Counted from the stretch's first letter, positions 1-8,229 are shown. The stretch is 17,447 bases of DNA from Thermoproteota archaeon (GCA_026414125.1 JAOAJQ010000003.1:4268-21714); one strand, 5' to 3'. A program made the numbers and translations. Notes: generated by a model not told the origin, from the letters alone.

Positions 1-18
1 GATGTGTATAAGAGACAG
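1..18 (+). other. Sequencing adapter remnant (Nextera mosaic end)
   Basis: The first 18 bases, GATGTGTATAAGAGACAG, match 18 of the 19 bases of the Tn5/Nextera transposase mosaic end used in library preparation. This is untrimmed adapter and not genome sequence. It also puts an artificial TAA into the reading frame of the following permease fragment, so gene callers start that gene at an internal ATG. Confidence 0.95.
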
Positions 19-392
19 CCGCCATACTGGGTCCTCCTCCAGCTAGAGCCGTAGCGGTTTTTAACATGAGTAGAAGGCAATTCGGAAACTTCACAACCCC
101 AGGGAGTGCTAGGCCACAGGAATTAGAGGAATACTTAAACTACATGAGAAAGGTGTCGGAAATTTCGAGCACAATACAGGTTTTTTCAATAAACTATCAT
201 TATACGCAGATCACCAACTCGCTCTTCAGCTTTGCTATAGGGCCTATTGAATTTGGACAGAGGGAGAGGACAATAGCTAGCATCCCTACAGTGCTTTCAA
301 CACGTCTGATAGACATTATAGTACTCATTGTTTTCCCAATTGTTTTCTTAGTTGTTTCATACATGGTGTTCACAAGGAGACAGGAAAAATAG
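19..392 (+). CDS. ABC-2 type transporter permease, C-terminal fragment
   Basis: This is the 3' end of a membrane protein. An ORF can be called from the ATG at 66, but the same frame is open back to the adapter junction and encodes plausible protein (AILGPPPARAVAVFNMSRRQ), so the true start lies off the contig. The visible part has a polar stretch of roughly 85 residues, then one strong hydrophobic helix (STRLIDIIVLIVFPIVFLVV) and a short basic tail (TRRQEK). This matches the last extracytoplasmic loop and final helix of ABC-2 permeases, which act in the membrane with an ATPase subunit. The substrate cannot be told. It converges on the GNAT gene with a 24-base gap. Family assignment rests on topology and general resemblance only. 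Confidence 0.55.
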
Positions 393-396
393 TTCA

Positions 397-405
397 ACTT
401 TTTCT
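397..405 (+). terminator. Possible T-run terminator of the permease gene
   Basis: A short pyrimidine/T-rich run (CTTTTTCT) follows the permease stop codon by about five bases. Archaeal RNA polymerase often terminates at such runs. There is no clear hairpin, and the call rests on position and composition only. Confidence 0.3.
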
Positions 406-416
406 CTAAGAACATA

Positions 417-1316
417 TTAAAACCCTTGTTTTTCATATTCCATCGTCAATGCCCCTATTCTTCCTGCTAAGGGTAGTCTGCTAGCCACAGGGTCTCCATC
501 ATAAGTCTTAACATGTACTTCCCCCAGCGATGCTAAGTGGTTCACCATATTAACCAGGTCTGATAAATTAGGCTCTGTGTAGAAGGGGTTTACTTCAACA
601 ATGCTTCTCGACGTGTCGATGCCCTGCAGGTTCCTAACTATATAATCGTTGAAAGCGTAAAGATGGTCTCCAATAGTGAATCCATAAGAACTCTCGATGA
701 CTGCTATGACACTGCCCCACCTTAAGATCTTATTGCAGGCTTTTAGTTCTTCGAATGCTTTTTCCGTCATCTTAACAGGGTAGTGTCCAAAGTTAACAAC
801 CCCATTCCTCTCCTTGAAACCGATACACCCCTTCAAAGTGGTCCAGTCGGTATCACTAGTTATTCTCAGGCTTCCTGAAACCCTATCCAGCGGAGTTGAA
901 ATAATATAGCGGCACCTCTTATAGATTCTTTTGAAACCTCTTTTTTCAACAAGCCTCACCGCCGCGGTGTTCTTTTCCTCCACAAAGAGGTAAACAAACC
1001 TCGCATCCAAACTGTTTAAGGCTGCATCCAGCAGCCTGCTTCCAATTCCTTTCTTCCTGAAATCTTTATGGACTAGAAGTCCTCCGATATATCCACAGTC
1101 ATAAATGTAGTTTAGGGAGTGAATACAACCAACTATTTCGCCGTCAACCTCCGCCACAAATATTTTGAATGATTCAAGTTGGCTCAGCATTTTCACGAGC
1201 GGAATATTCGTTAAGTATGTGAAAGGGATGCCCCTGTGCTGATCAAATAACCTAGCAATCTTCTCAGGTTCCCGGCTCTCTTTAACAGTAATATCCATAT
1301 AATGCGTGCCGTCCAA
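417..1316 (-). CDS. GNAT-family N-acetyltransferase with an extra C-terminal domain
   Basis: Residues 9-143 form a GNAT fold that transfers an acetyl group from acetyl-CoA to an amine. The acetyl-CoA loop is visible as R87-K-K-G90-I-G92 after the strand YIGGLLVHKDF, and the typical ending NTAAVRLVEKRGFKRIYK follows. Residues 150-299 form a second region I do not recognise, so the protein is about twice the size of a one-domain acetyltransferase. The frame opens with TTG at 1316, only three bases after AAAGGG. ATG at 1298 is a reasonable alternative start six residues shorter. The gene begins 10 bases after the DNA ligase stop codon and is probably co-transcribed with it. The substrate is unknown; peptide, protein or small-molecule acetylation are all possible. 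Confidence 0.85.
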   Translation of the reverse strand: MDGTHYMDITVKESREPEKIARLFDQHRGIPFTYLTNIPLVKMLSQLESFKIFVAEVDGEIVGCIHSLNYIYDCGYIGGLLVHKDFRKKGIGSRLLDAALNSLDARFVYLFVEEKNTAAVRLVEKRGFKRIYKRCRYIISTPLDRVSGSLRITSDTDWTTLKGCIGFKERNGVVNFGHYPVKMTEKAFEELKACNKILRWGSVIAVIESSYGFTIGDHLYAFNDYIVRNLQGIDTSRSIVEVNPFYTEPNLSDLVNMVNHLASLGEVHVKTYDGDPVASRLPLAGRIGALTMEYEKQGF

Positions 1317-1326
1317 TTACCCTTTA

Positions 1327-2934
1327 TTAATATTCTTGTTCCAAAAAGCCTTTTCTTTTCTTCTGTCCCTCATAGAGCTCTCTAACCCTTTTTAAAGTGT
1401 CTGCCTCAGATGGAGCCTTATCGCTCCTTATTCTAGTTATTCTTGCAAATCTCAATGCGAAGCCAGACTTGTACCTTGGGCTCCTCTGGATTTCACTGTA
1501 TGCCACTTCAACAACTATCTCCGGCTTAACCCAGACAGTATTCTCCTCTTCTCTTATCTTAAGCTCCAACAACCTACTAGTCATTTCTTCGAATTCCTCG
1601 TCAGTCAAGCCTTTGAAGGTCTTGCCAACTATCTCATAACTCCCAGTTTCCTCATCCAGCGCCGCAAGGAAATAGTCGCTTAACCAGCCTGTTCTCCTTC
1701 CATATCCCCATTGAGCACCGATAACGACCAGGTCAAGGTGATCCGCTGCCTTCAGCTTAAGCCACATCCTGCCTCTGGTGCCTGGCACGTAAGGACTGTT
1801 GAGAGCCTTGGCGACAACTCCTTCATGCCCCTCTTCTAAAGCTTTCTTCACGAACTCCTCGGCCTCACTGATGCTTGAAGTTACTATCCTCGGGGCAAGG
1901 CTCACTTTCCTCCCAATCTCTTCAAGCATGCTCCATCTTTGTGAGTAGGGCTCATCTATTAGCTGCCTACCGTTCAAGTAAATCACGTCGAAAACATATA
2001 GTTTAAGAGGTATTCTTTTCATCTCCTCTTCAATATTCTTAACCTTGGTGAATCTTCTCATCAAATCTTGGAATGGCAGCGGCCTGCCGTTTACACCAAC
2101 AGCTATAACCTCTCCATCGAGTATAGCCTCCTCGGCACTAACCCCGTTCACAGCCTCATCGACTATTTCAGGTATACTGATAGTAACATCAGTCAAACGT
2201 CTGCTGAAAATCCTGACGGAACCGTTTTTCTTATGAATCTGAACGCGAGCCCCGTCGAATTTGTATTCGAAAGCAACATTCGTATGATACTTGAAGACTT
2301 CTTTCACACTGTAGACCATCTGTGCAAGCATAGGTTTCACCGGGTTAAAGAGAGTTAGGCCTATTCTTCTCAAGCCTTCTTCACCGGAGGTTAAGGCTAC
2401 CTCAGCAACCTTCCCCAGGTTGCCAGAGAACATTAAGGCTCTTCTTACAAGGTCCAAGCTGCTCCCTGAGGCTCTTGCAATAGCCTCCAGCATAACTCCC
2501 TCTCCAACTCCATGCTGCATTTCGCCAAAAATGTTTTTAACAATATATTTCGTTTCAAGCTCAGACGCCCTCTCGAGCATGGATCTTAAGACTAGCTCCT
2601 TATTCTCCCTCGATCTTGAGCCAGAGGCTCTTGCGATCTTTTCAAAATATTCTGCAACATTCAGGATTGTCAGAGGCTTCTTGAAGAGGGGAGCCTGTGG
2701 AGGTGTTTCAAGGATTCTGCTTATAGTAGCATAGCCTATTTCAAGGGTCTTGGAAGAAACCTCTGGAAATATTTCGCCAACAATAAGCAACACAGCTGGG
2801 CCTATCTCCTCTTTTCTCAAACCCTTAAGAAACTCCACTATAATCCTAATCTTCTCAAGCCTCCTGCTCGTCTCGGAAAGCTTCTCGCAAAGCTTGGCGA
2901 GCTCGACGAACAGCGTCTCCCTGCTTTCTTCCAT
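1327..2934 (-). CDS. lig: ATP-dependent DNA ligase
   Basis: This enzyme seals nicks in DNA during replication and repair by ATP-driven adenylylation. The 535 residues fit the archaeal/eukaryotic type (typically about 550-600). An all-helical DNA-binding domain occupies roughly residues 1-200. The nucleotidyltransferase domain carries motif I EYKFDGAR with catalytic K225, motif III LDGEVIA (272-278), motif IIIa LYVFDVIYL (312-320), motif IV EGVVAK (371-376) and motif V WLKLK (391-395). The OB-fold domain follows, from about residue 400 to the end. The ATG at 2934 is preceded by an AAGG/TAGG purine stretch. The upstream gene on the same strand ends 55 bases before and the GNAT gene follows after 10 bases. 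No key residue is missing. Confidence 0.97.
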   Translation of the reverse strand: MEESRETLFVELAKLCEKLSETSRRLEKIRIIVEFLKGLRKEEIGPAVLLIVGEIFPEVSSKTLEIGYATISRILETPPQAPLFKKPLTILNVAEYFEKIARASGSRSRENKELVLRSMLERASELETKYIVKNIFGEMQHGVGEGVMLEAIARASGSSLDLVRRALMFSGNLGKVAEVALTSGEEGLRRIGLTLFNPVKPMLAQMVYSVKEVFKYHTNVAFEYKFDGARVQIHKKNGSVRIFSRRLTDVTISIPEIVDEAVNGVSAEEAILDGEVIAVGVNGRPLPFQDLMRRFTKVKNIEEEMKRIPLKLYVFDVIYLNGRQLIDEPYSQRWSMLEEIGRKVSLAPRIVTSSISEAEEFVKKALEEGHEGVVAKALNSPYVPGTRGRMWLKLKAADHLDLVVIGAQWGYGRRTGWLSDYFLAALDEETGSYEIVGKTFKGLTDEEFEEMTSRLLELKIREEENTVWVKPEIVVEVAYSEIQRSPRYKSGFALRFARITRIRSDKAPSEADTLKRVRELYEGQKKRKGFLEQEY

Positions 2935-2989
2935 TTCCTACCTTAGTTCTTTTTTAAAAATGTTCTTCAGACTGATAAACCTATTGTTT

Positions 2990-4039
2990 TTAAACCGGCG
3001 GAAAATCTCTTAGCCCAAGGGCCTCATGATAGTCTTTAAGCGATCCGCCGCCCAACAGGGTTTTCATGGCGGAAGCCAATTTAAAGGCCATGCTTCTCTC
3101 CCAATCTTTTCCGAATCTCTTCTCCAGTTTTATCGCGACATATCTAAGTGTCTCTGCATTATTCCAGTTTTCCCCAAGAAGGTTAAAGACTTCGACAACA
3201 TGCTTGGGAACGTCCAGCATGCCGACTTCTTCACTGTAATTATCAAGTAGAAGTGTCAAGTATTCGCTTACGGTAACATGTTTTCCATTCCAGTAGAGTT
3301 TTGCAGCAGCGCCTCTCCGCGCAGCTTCAACTCTTGTTTTGAGATATGCTTCATGCGGTAAGCTATTGCAGGGATCTCTGCCATTTCTCCATGCTAAAGC
3401 CAGGATCCTGAGTATAGTCATGACCGTGCAAACATAAGGTGGAATATTGCTATCACAGACTCTGAGTTCAAGCGTTGAAGGTTTATGCTTATTGGCAGGG
3501 TTGAAATTCAGCTCCCTGTAATGATTCTGGTTTAACCCTCCTTTAGTAATAGGGATACAGTATTTACCGCCGCCACGCAACAGCCTGTTAGACGAGTATG
3601 GCGTTATTCTCCTCCTCCAGACGGGCGAGTTGGCGGAAACTGCTATGATGAAAGGAATATGATCGTGAATATAGCTTGCAAGGCTTCCAGCTTCTTCTCT
3701 GCTTAAGCCTTTCTCCTTAAAACCCACGTGGAAATGCGTGCCTGCAAATCTGTCATTCCATCCCCCTACTGGCAGTGGAAGAGCATTGTCAACGATGGGC
3801 GAATCAGCATACTTCTCAAGTCCACTGCTTATAGCTTGTAAGGCTTCTCTCACGCTTTCAAAGGGTGTAGAAACATATTCTGTGCCTATGCTCTTGTCGA
3901 TGGTGAATCTCTCTCCTGCTTTTGAAGGGTTTACATTCGGTATGATAACGCGTCTCGATATTTTCCCCTCTCTACTTAAAATAGTATAACATTCTATTTC
4001 AACACCTATTGTAATAGGCTCTTCCTCCTCAACTAACAC
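2990..4039 (-). CDS. GCS2-family carboxylate-amine (glutamate-cysteine-like) ligase
   Basis: The protein resembles the glutamate-cysteine ligase/YbdK superfamily, which has a glutamine-synthetase-like catalytic core and forms an amide bond between a carboxylate and an amine using ATP. Visible family signatures are GVEIECY near the N-terminus (acidic E14 and E16), GTHFHVGF (H102, H104), SANSPVW (135-141) and TLELRVCDS (189-197). The 349 residues are slightly shorter than many relatives. The frame starts with GTG at 4039 without a clear Shine-Dalgarno. A TATA-like box at 4081-4090 predicts a leader of only about 20 bases. The substrate is not decidable: most crenarchaea are not known for glutathione, so gamma-glutamylcysteine synthesis should not be assumed. 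It heads the same-strand run that includes the DNA ligase. Confidence 0.8.
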   Translation of the reverse strand: MLVEEEEPITIGVEIECYTILSREGKISRRVIIPNVNPSKAGERFTIDKSIGTEYVSTPFESVREALQAISSGLEKYADSPIVDNALPLPVGGWNDRFAGTHFHVGFKEKGLSREEAGSLASYIHDHIPFIIAVSANSPVWRRRITPYSSNRLLRGGGKYCIPITKGGLNQNHYRELNFNPANKHKPSTLELRVCDSNIPPYVCTVMTILRILALAWRNGRDPCNSLPHEAYLKTRVEAARRGAAAKLYWNGKHVTVSEYLTLLLDNYSEEVGMLDVPKHVVEVFNLLGENWNNAETLRYVAIKLEKRFGKDWERSMAFKLASAMKTLLGGGSLKDYHEALGLRDFPPV

Positions 4040-4844
4040 GTAGTCGGTACTCTTCGTTTCCAGTAGGACTGCAAAATGGCAAAATATAAATTTTATCCTA
4101 TAATTAAATCTATGTTACTGTTTAAAAAGAAGCGGCTCTTTTCTCTGTTCGATAATTCAAAAGGCTTTTTCTTTTTAAAGGGAATTCAGATTCTTATGGC
4201 CGCCATTTTCCCATAAAAACGATGTTCACCCTCTTTTCATCTTTGTTGACGATAATGCTTCTGAAAATACTTGGAGAAAATCAAACAGCCGCAAGATTCT
4301 TTAAAGAATAAAAGTTGTTTATGAAACAGGCTGTAGATTGAGCTTAATTGGCGATGATTACGTCGGGATGAGTTGTTTTTAGAAAACGTTTTTACCATAG
4401 AACAGTTAATTTGTAAAATGCTTGACATCAGAATATTTGCTTTTAAAGCAACACTGCGCTCTGTTTTCCAGCAACGCTAAATCTGAGAGATCACGAGGTT
4501 TAACAAGATTTTCTGATTAGTAGCTTAAAATCAGGCCGTTTTCCAAAACCATAGGTTGAAAAGATTAAGAGATTTGTAATGAGTGTTAGAAATTTTAGGG
4601 AAAACATGGCTGTTATGCGTCAAAAATCCTTATTAGATCATCTACGTTGTTTACTCTTAGAATCACGCCTCACTTTTCCTAAGCTTTTAACCAGCGGCTT
4701 CAATGTGGAGAAAACCATTATTCACTGGTGATAAGAGGGGATGCTCGTAAACAAGTTTGATATTTTATTTTTTTAAATACTATCGCTATGCGATAAAAAG
4801 CCTTAAAGGGTACTACGAATAAGTTTCATGAGTCTAAAAAGTGT
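4040..4844. other. AT-rich intergenic stretch without a recognised gene
   Basis: About 800 bases between convincing genes are visibly more AT-rich than the flanks, with many TTTAAA-type motifs. I found no tRNA arm, convincing C/D-box pair or repeat array. Short open stretches exist: 4222-4311 plus (29 codons, MFTLFSSLLTIMLLKILG...) and 4579-4731 plus (50 codons, MSVRNFRENMAVMRQKSLLD...). A 63-codon minus ORF (4237-4428) looks like random sequence. The plus-strand pieces could be remnants of a decayed gene. A perfect six-base inverted repeat with a three-base loop (TATCGC-TAT-GCGATA) lies at 4781-4795, downstream of cobA, and a T5 run precedes it on the cobA strand, so cobA transcription may end there. 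Confidence 0.5.
4081..4090 (-). promoter_or_regulatory. TATA-like box upstream of the GCS2-family gene
   Basis: On the minus strand this reads TTTATATTTT, a good archaeal TATA element. Transcription starting about 25 bases downstream (near 4060) would give a leader of about 20 bases before the GTG at 4039. This is inferred from spacing and composition. Confidence 0.45.
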
Positions 4845-5354
4845 TTAATGGGTTATGCCTATTTTAGTGTAGAGTTCCCTCGGGCTTTTCGCCTCCACCA
4901 CTAGGTTCACGAAGTCAGCCCTGTTAACGAGCTCAGGGGGGACGTACCTGCCTGTTAAAACAACGTCTGTTTCCTCAGGAACCTCGTCCAACAATTTTAA
5001 AACGTCTTCGACGGAAACTAGGCCTATAAAAGCAGCTAGGCCGATCTCGTCTAACACTAGGAGAGCCGGCTTCTCCTTGAGTTTTTCCCTAGCCAGGTTA
5101 ATACCCTTTCTCGCCATCTCCCTGTCCTCTTCAGACGGGTTTTTAAGATCCACCCACCCTTCTCTTCCAACCAGATGTATTTCATACTCGGGCTGTAAAC
5201 GTTCAGCTATCAAGTATTCTCCAGTATTCCTCCATCCCTTCATGAACTGGATTATCACGGCTTTCAAACCGTGGCCGACTGCCCTGACAGCTAAACCTAT
5301 CGCGTTAGTCGTCTTACCCGCTCCTGTTCCAGTGTAGAGAAATACTTTACCCAA
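4845..5354 (-). CDS. cobA: Cob(I)alamin (corrinoid) adenosyltransferase, CobA/CobO type
   Basis: This enzyme transfers the 5'-deoxyadenosyl group of ATP to Co(I) corrinoids, making adenosylcobalamin. It is a 169-residue P-loop protein of normal family length. The Walker A-like loop GTGAGKTT lies at residues 9-16, followed by the CobA-like stretch NAIGLAVRAVGHG. A Walker B-like LLVLDEIG comes near residue 100, and VVLTGRYVPPELVNRAD is the typical C-terminal segment. The chosen start is TTG at 5354: AGAGGAGG, overlapping the nrdJ stop, sits nine bases before it. The ATG at 5362 is out of frame. The gene begins 15 bases after nrdJ, so the two are almost certainly one transcript, with the cofactor-making enzyme paired to the cofactor-using one. 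Confidence 0.93.
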   Translation of the reverse strand: MGKVFLYTGTGAGKTTNAIGLAVRAVGHGLKAVIIQFMKGWRNTGEYLIAERLQPEYEIHLVGREGWVDLKNPSEEDREMARKGINLAREKLKEKPALLVLDEIGLAAFIGLVSVEDVLKLLDEVPEETDVVLTGRYVPPELVNRADFVNLVVEAKSPRELYTKIGITH

Positions 5355-5363
5355 AAAGTCATG

Positions 5364-5371
5364 CCTCCTCT
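5364..5371 (-). promoter_or_regulatory. Shine-Dalgarno that decides the cobA TTG start
   Basis: Minus-strand AGAGGAGG overlaps the nrdJ TAG stop and ends nine bases before the TTG at 5354. An ATG lies only one base from this site but is out of frame, so the TTG is the supported initiation codon. Confidence 0.7.
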
Positions 5372-7979
5372 AGGAAATAGGGCATATGCTCCACCCGCAG
5401 TCTATGCAGGTTAGGCACCCCCCTTCCTTTATGAGTCTTTTGCTACCACAGCTCGGGCATTCAGCATACTGGTCATTCTTGTTAAGAATTAGAACGGGTT
5501 TCTCCGAGGTAGCTGCCGTTTTTGATGATGTGCCTTTAGATTCTTCTCCGAAATCTTTTATTTCGACTCCCAGGGTTCTCGCGATTTCAATAGTCGAGTT
5601 ATCCACGATCTTCGCGTACTTCCCTAGTTTCGAGGAGGGTGTGACTAGAACCTGATACGGGAGGGAACCGTCACGGTAAATAGTAACTCCTTTTACACCC
5701 ATTACATGTGCCAGAGTGAAAGCTTTCTGAACATCCTCCACGGTAACCCAGTTCGGCATGTTTATGGTTTTACTGACCGCTGCGCAAATCCATTTCGTGA
5801 ACTCTGCCTGAGCCCTCACATGATCCCACCAAGGTATGTCATAGGCGGTCAGGAATACGCGGTGCAGCTCCTCGGGTAAGTCGAGGCCCACGAGCGAACC
5901 ACCGTTGTCTGAAATCAGCTTAAGCGTCTTCTCATCGTAAAGCCCATTTTCTCTAAGTGCTTTCTCAAACTCAACATCCACATAATAGAAGGTTCCCACG
6001 CTAACCCTCTTCTCATATATCAGGGCAAACTGAGGCTCTATCCCGGAGGAAACATCAACCAGCATGGAAATAGAGCCGGTTGGAGCTATGGTGGTCACCT
6101 CCGCATTCCTAACCCCAAACCTCATTATCTCCTTCTGCAGATCACTCCAGGGAAGAGTCTGCCAATCCTTATGGTAGAATCCTTCAATCGGCATCTCGCC
6201 GTCAGGATAGGATGAGTAAGCGTACAGCGGAAAAGCACCACGCTCCTTAGAAAGTCTACAAGACTCTTTCAAAGCATAGAAAGTCAGGTGCTCCGCTATT
6301 CTACTCATCAACTTGAAGCCCTCCTCACTGTTGTAAGGTATTTTCATGGCGAAAAGCAAGTCAGCCAAGCCCATGACGCCTAGGCCAACCTTCCTCGTAA
6401 GCTTAGTTGCACGCTCTATCTCGCTTAAAGGAAGCTTGTTCACATCTATCACGTTGTCCAGAAACCTGAGGGCGATCCCGATTACTCGGCTGAACTCCTC
6501 CCAGTCAAAGACAGCTCCTTCTCTACTTCTTTTCACGAACGCATACAGGTTTATCGAACCCAGGTTGCAGGACTCGTAGGGATAGAGGGGCTCCTCCCCA
6601 CACGGGTTAGTGGATTTTATCGGACCCTTATGCTTCGCCATTATGTTTCTCCTGTTGATGTTTTCCAGGAAGATGACACCGGGGTCGCCTGTCCTCCAAG
6701 CCATCTCCGCAATCTTCCAGAAAACATCTTTGGCGCTAATAGTCTTCCAGACCTTCCCATCCCTTGGGTTTACAAGCGGATACGGTGCGTCCTTTTCCAA
6801 GTAGTCCCAGAAATCATCCTTAATTAGGACAGATATGTTGAAGTTTTCAAGCCTCCCCCGTTCAGATTTTGCTGTTATAAACGTCTCTATATCCGGATGG
6901 TTAACCTCAAGAATCCCCATGTTCGCCCCCCTTCTCTTGCCTCCTTGTTTAACCACATCTGTAACAGTGTCTATTATCCTCATGAATGAAACAGGGCCGC
7001 TTGCCACACCCGAGGTGCTTGAGACAATATCACCCGCAGGCCTCAGCTTAGAATAGTTTATACCAATGCCTCCACCGGATTTGAAGATGATCGCCGCCTG
7101 GGTTGCAGCATTCATAATAGACTCAATATTGTCCTCAACATCCAGCACGAAGCAGGCTGAAAGCTGGCCGAGCCTAGTCCCAGCGTTAAACAACGTCGGG
7201 GAATTCGGCATGAATTTCTTAGAAACCATAAGATCATAATAGGCCTTGAAATTCTCGTAATAAGTTTCAAACTCGCCTGAAAGAAGCATTCCTAAAAAAC
7301 CGCTCCAGGAGGCCTTCATCCTGCCTTGAGAATTAAGCTCGTCGTAAAGAGCCTTCATACGTTCCAAATGATGCTCGTTCCAAGTGACGGCATATCCGTT
7401 GTTGCTCTTCCCTAGGCCAAGCTTATTCGCATAGTGGCTGGCGTTAAACTCTTCTCTCGGAAACACCGCTAATCCCCCCTCCTTAGAGAACACCCTCGGG
7501 TCGTGAAGAATATCCGGTATCACAACAGTTAAGGCAACTCTTTGAAACAACTGTTTAGGCGACTCCACAAGCTTACCATTCTCATCCCTAAGAAGGTAAC
7601 GGCTCACAAGCAGCCTGATCGCGTTAACAGAAAACTCCTTATCAACCTCGTCCACAAAGCTTTTCTGCAGAAGCGCCTTCTTCTCCTCCCTCACCCTCTC
7701 CCTCTCCTTCCTGTAAAGAATATAGGCCTTAGCAACATCGTAAAGATCAAACTTCATGAGGGCAAGCTCAACCACATCCTGAATATCCTCAACATGCGGA
7801 GTCTCCCCGGCCTCATACTTCCCGTTTAAAACGTTCAACACGTAGCCAACAACCTTCTCCAAAGCCTTCTCATCATACTGTTTAACGCTCACCATAGCCT
7901 TCGCAACAGCATTCCTAATCCTATCCGGGTCAAAATCCACTATCCTACCGTCCCTCTTAACAACCTTCCTTTTCTCCAT
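5370..7979 (-). CDS. nrdJ: Adenosylcobalamin-dependent (class II) ribonucleoside-diphosphate reductase
   Basis: The enzyme reduces ribonucleotides to deoxyribonucleotides using an adenosylcobalamin-generated thiyl radical, without needing oxygen. From the ATG it has 869 residues. An ATP-cone regulatory domain lies near residues 4-92, followed by the ten-stranded barrel. Visible active-site elements are C276 (in SACFV), the N458-P-C460-G-E462 motif with radical cysteine C460, and partner cysteine C471 (YESCNLGSINL). The 11-residue spacing from C460 to C471 matches characterised class II enzymes. A PTGSIS phosphate loop comes later. The C-terminus has a CPSC...CLTCIDC cysteine cluster, probably a zinc ribbon or thiol relay. 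The frame is open to a TTG at 8003, eight residues longer, but a TATA-like box at 8005-8014 points to a nearly leaderless ATG start at 7979. It lies directly upstream of cobA. Confidence 0.96.
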   Translation of the reverse strand: MEKRKVVKRDGRIVDFDPDRIRNAVAKAMVSVKQYDEKALEKVVGYVLNVLNGKYEAGETPHVEDIQDVVELALMKFDLYDVAKAYILYRKERERVREEKKALLQKSFVDEVDKEFSVNAIRLLVSRYLLRDENGKLVESPKQLFQRVALTVVIPDILHDPRVFSKEGGLAVFPREEFNASHYANKLGLGKSNNGYAVTWNEHHLERMKALYDELNSQGRMKASWSGFLGMLLSGEFETYYENFKAYYDLMVSKKFMPNSPTLFNAGTRLGQLSACFVLDVEDNIESIMNAATQAAIIFKSGGGIGINYSKLRPAGDIVSSTSGVASGPVSFMRIIDTVTDVVKQGGKRRGANMGILEVNHPDIETFITAKSERGRLENFNISVLIKDDFWDYLEKDAPYPLVNPRDGKVWKTISAKDVFWKIAEMAWRTGDPGVIFLENINRRNIMAKHKGPIKSTNPCGEEPLYPYESCNLGSINLYAFVKRSREGAVFDWEEFSRVIGIALRFLDNVIDVNKLPLSEIERATKLTRKVGLGVMGLADLLFAMKIPYNSEEGFKLMSRIAEHLTFYALKESCRLSKERGAFPLYAYSSYPDGEMPIEGFYHKDWQTLPWSDLQKEIMRFGVRNAEVTTIAPTGSISMLVDVSSGIEPQFALIYEKRVSVGTFYYVDVEFEKALRENGLYDEKTLKLISDNGGSLVGLDLPEELHRVFLTAYDIPWWDHVRAQAEFTKWICAAVSKTINMPNWVTVEDVQKAFTLAHVMGVKGVTIYRDGSLPYQVLVTPSSKLGKYAKIVDNSTIEIARTLGVEIKDFGEESKGTSSKTAATSEKPVLILNKNDQYAECPSCGSKRLIKEGGCLTCIDCGWSICPIS

Positions 7980-8004
7980 GCGAAGCCTAAACCAGAGATA
8001 CAAG

Positions 8005-8014
8005 TATTAAAACG
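8005..8014 (-). promoter_or_regulatory. TATA-like box for nrdJ-cobA
   Basis: The minus strand reads CGTTTTAATA about 29 bases before the ATG at 7979. That spacing predicts a transcript with almost no leader and argues against the upstream TTG start at 8003. Inferred from spacing. Confidence 0.4.
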
Positions 8015-8157
8015 TTAAACGATTTCCTTTCAACATAGTCAGCAGGAGAACCCTAAGCCAAAAAAGGTTAACAACCGCCGAACTGTGGACCTGCAAGTCA
8101 AAGAACCACTAGTTCCAAGCCTTAAAACAGATTATCGAAACAATATCGGAGTTTCTG

Positions 8158-8163
8158 AAAAAA
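8158..8163 (-). terminator. T6 terminator after tRNA-Ser
   Basis: On the minus strand six T residues follow the tRNA 3' end after about 15 bases (TCTTCCTTAACATTATTTTTTC). Oligo-T runs of this kind commonly end archaeal stable-RNA transcripts. No gene lies between it and nrdJ. Confidence 0.5.
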
Positions 8164-8191
8164 TAATGTTAAGGAAGACGTCGGGGGCGGG

Positions 8192-8214
8192 AATCTCAAG
8201 CAACGCTTTTTGAA
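8192..8214 (-). other. T-loop containing tRNA-Ser intron 3 (16 bases)
   Basis: Twenty-three bases separate the T-stem strands where seven are expected. The loop begins TTCAA and ends GATT. Removing 16 bases leaves TTCGATT or TTCAATT, both acceptable T-loops. TCAA and TTGA within it can pair, compatible with a relaxed bulge-helix-bulge. Confidence 0.75.
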
Positions 8215-8229
8215 CCCGCACGGCCTTCG

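Noticed and set aside
4344..4370. C/D-box-like motifs (GCGATGATTA, and GTGATAA near 4728)
   Set aside because: The C-box matches are imperfect and no CTGA D-box lies at the 10-12 base guide distance.
4237..4428. 63-codon minus-strand ORF
   Set aside because: Its composition (Ser/Lys/His/Phe-rich without domain pattern) looks random. It lies in AT-rich DNA with no ribosome-binding site or TATA box at a useful distance.
5077..7829. Many plus-strand ORFs of 60-95 codons opposite nrdJ and cobA
   Set aside because: They are antisense shadows of strongly supported coding sequence, with no start signals and composition dictated by the opposite frame.
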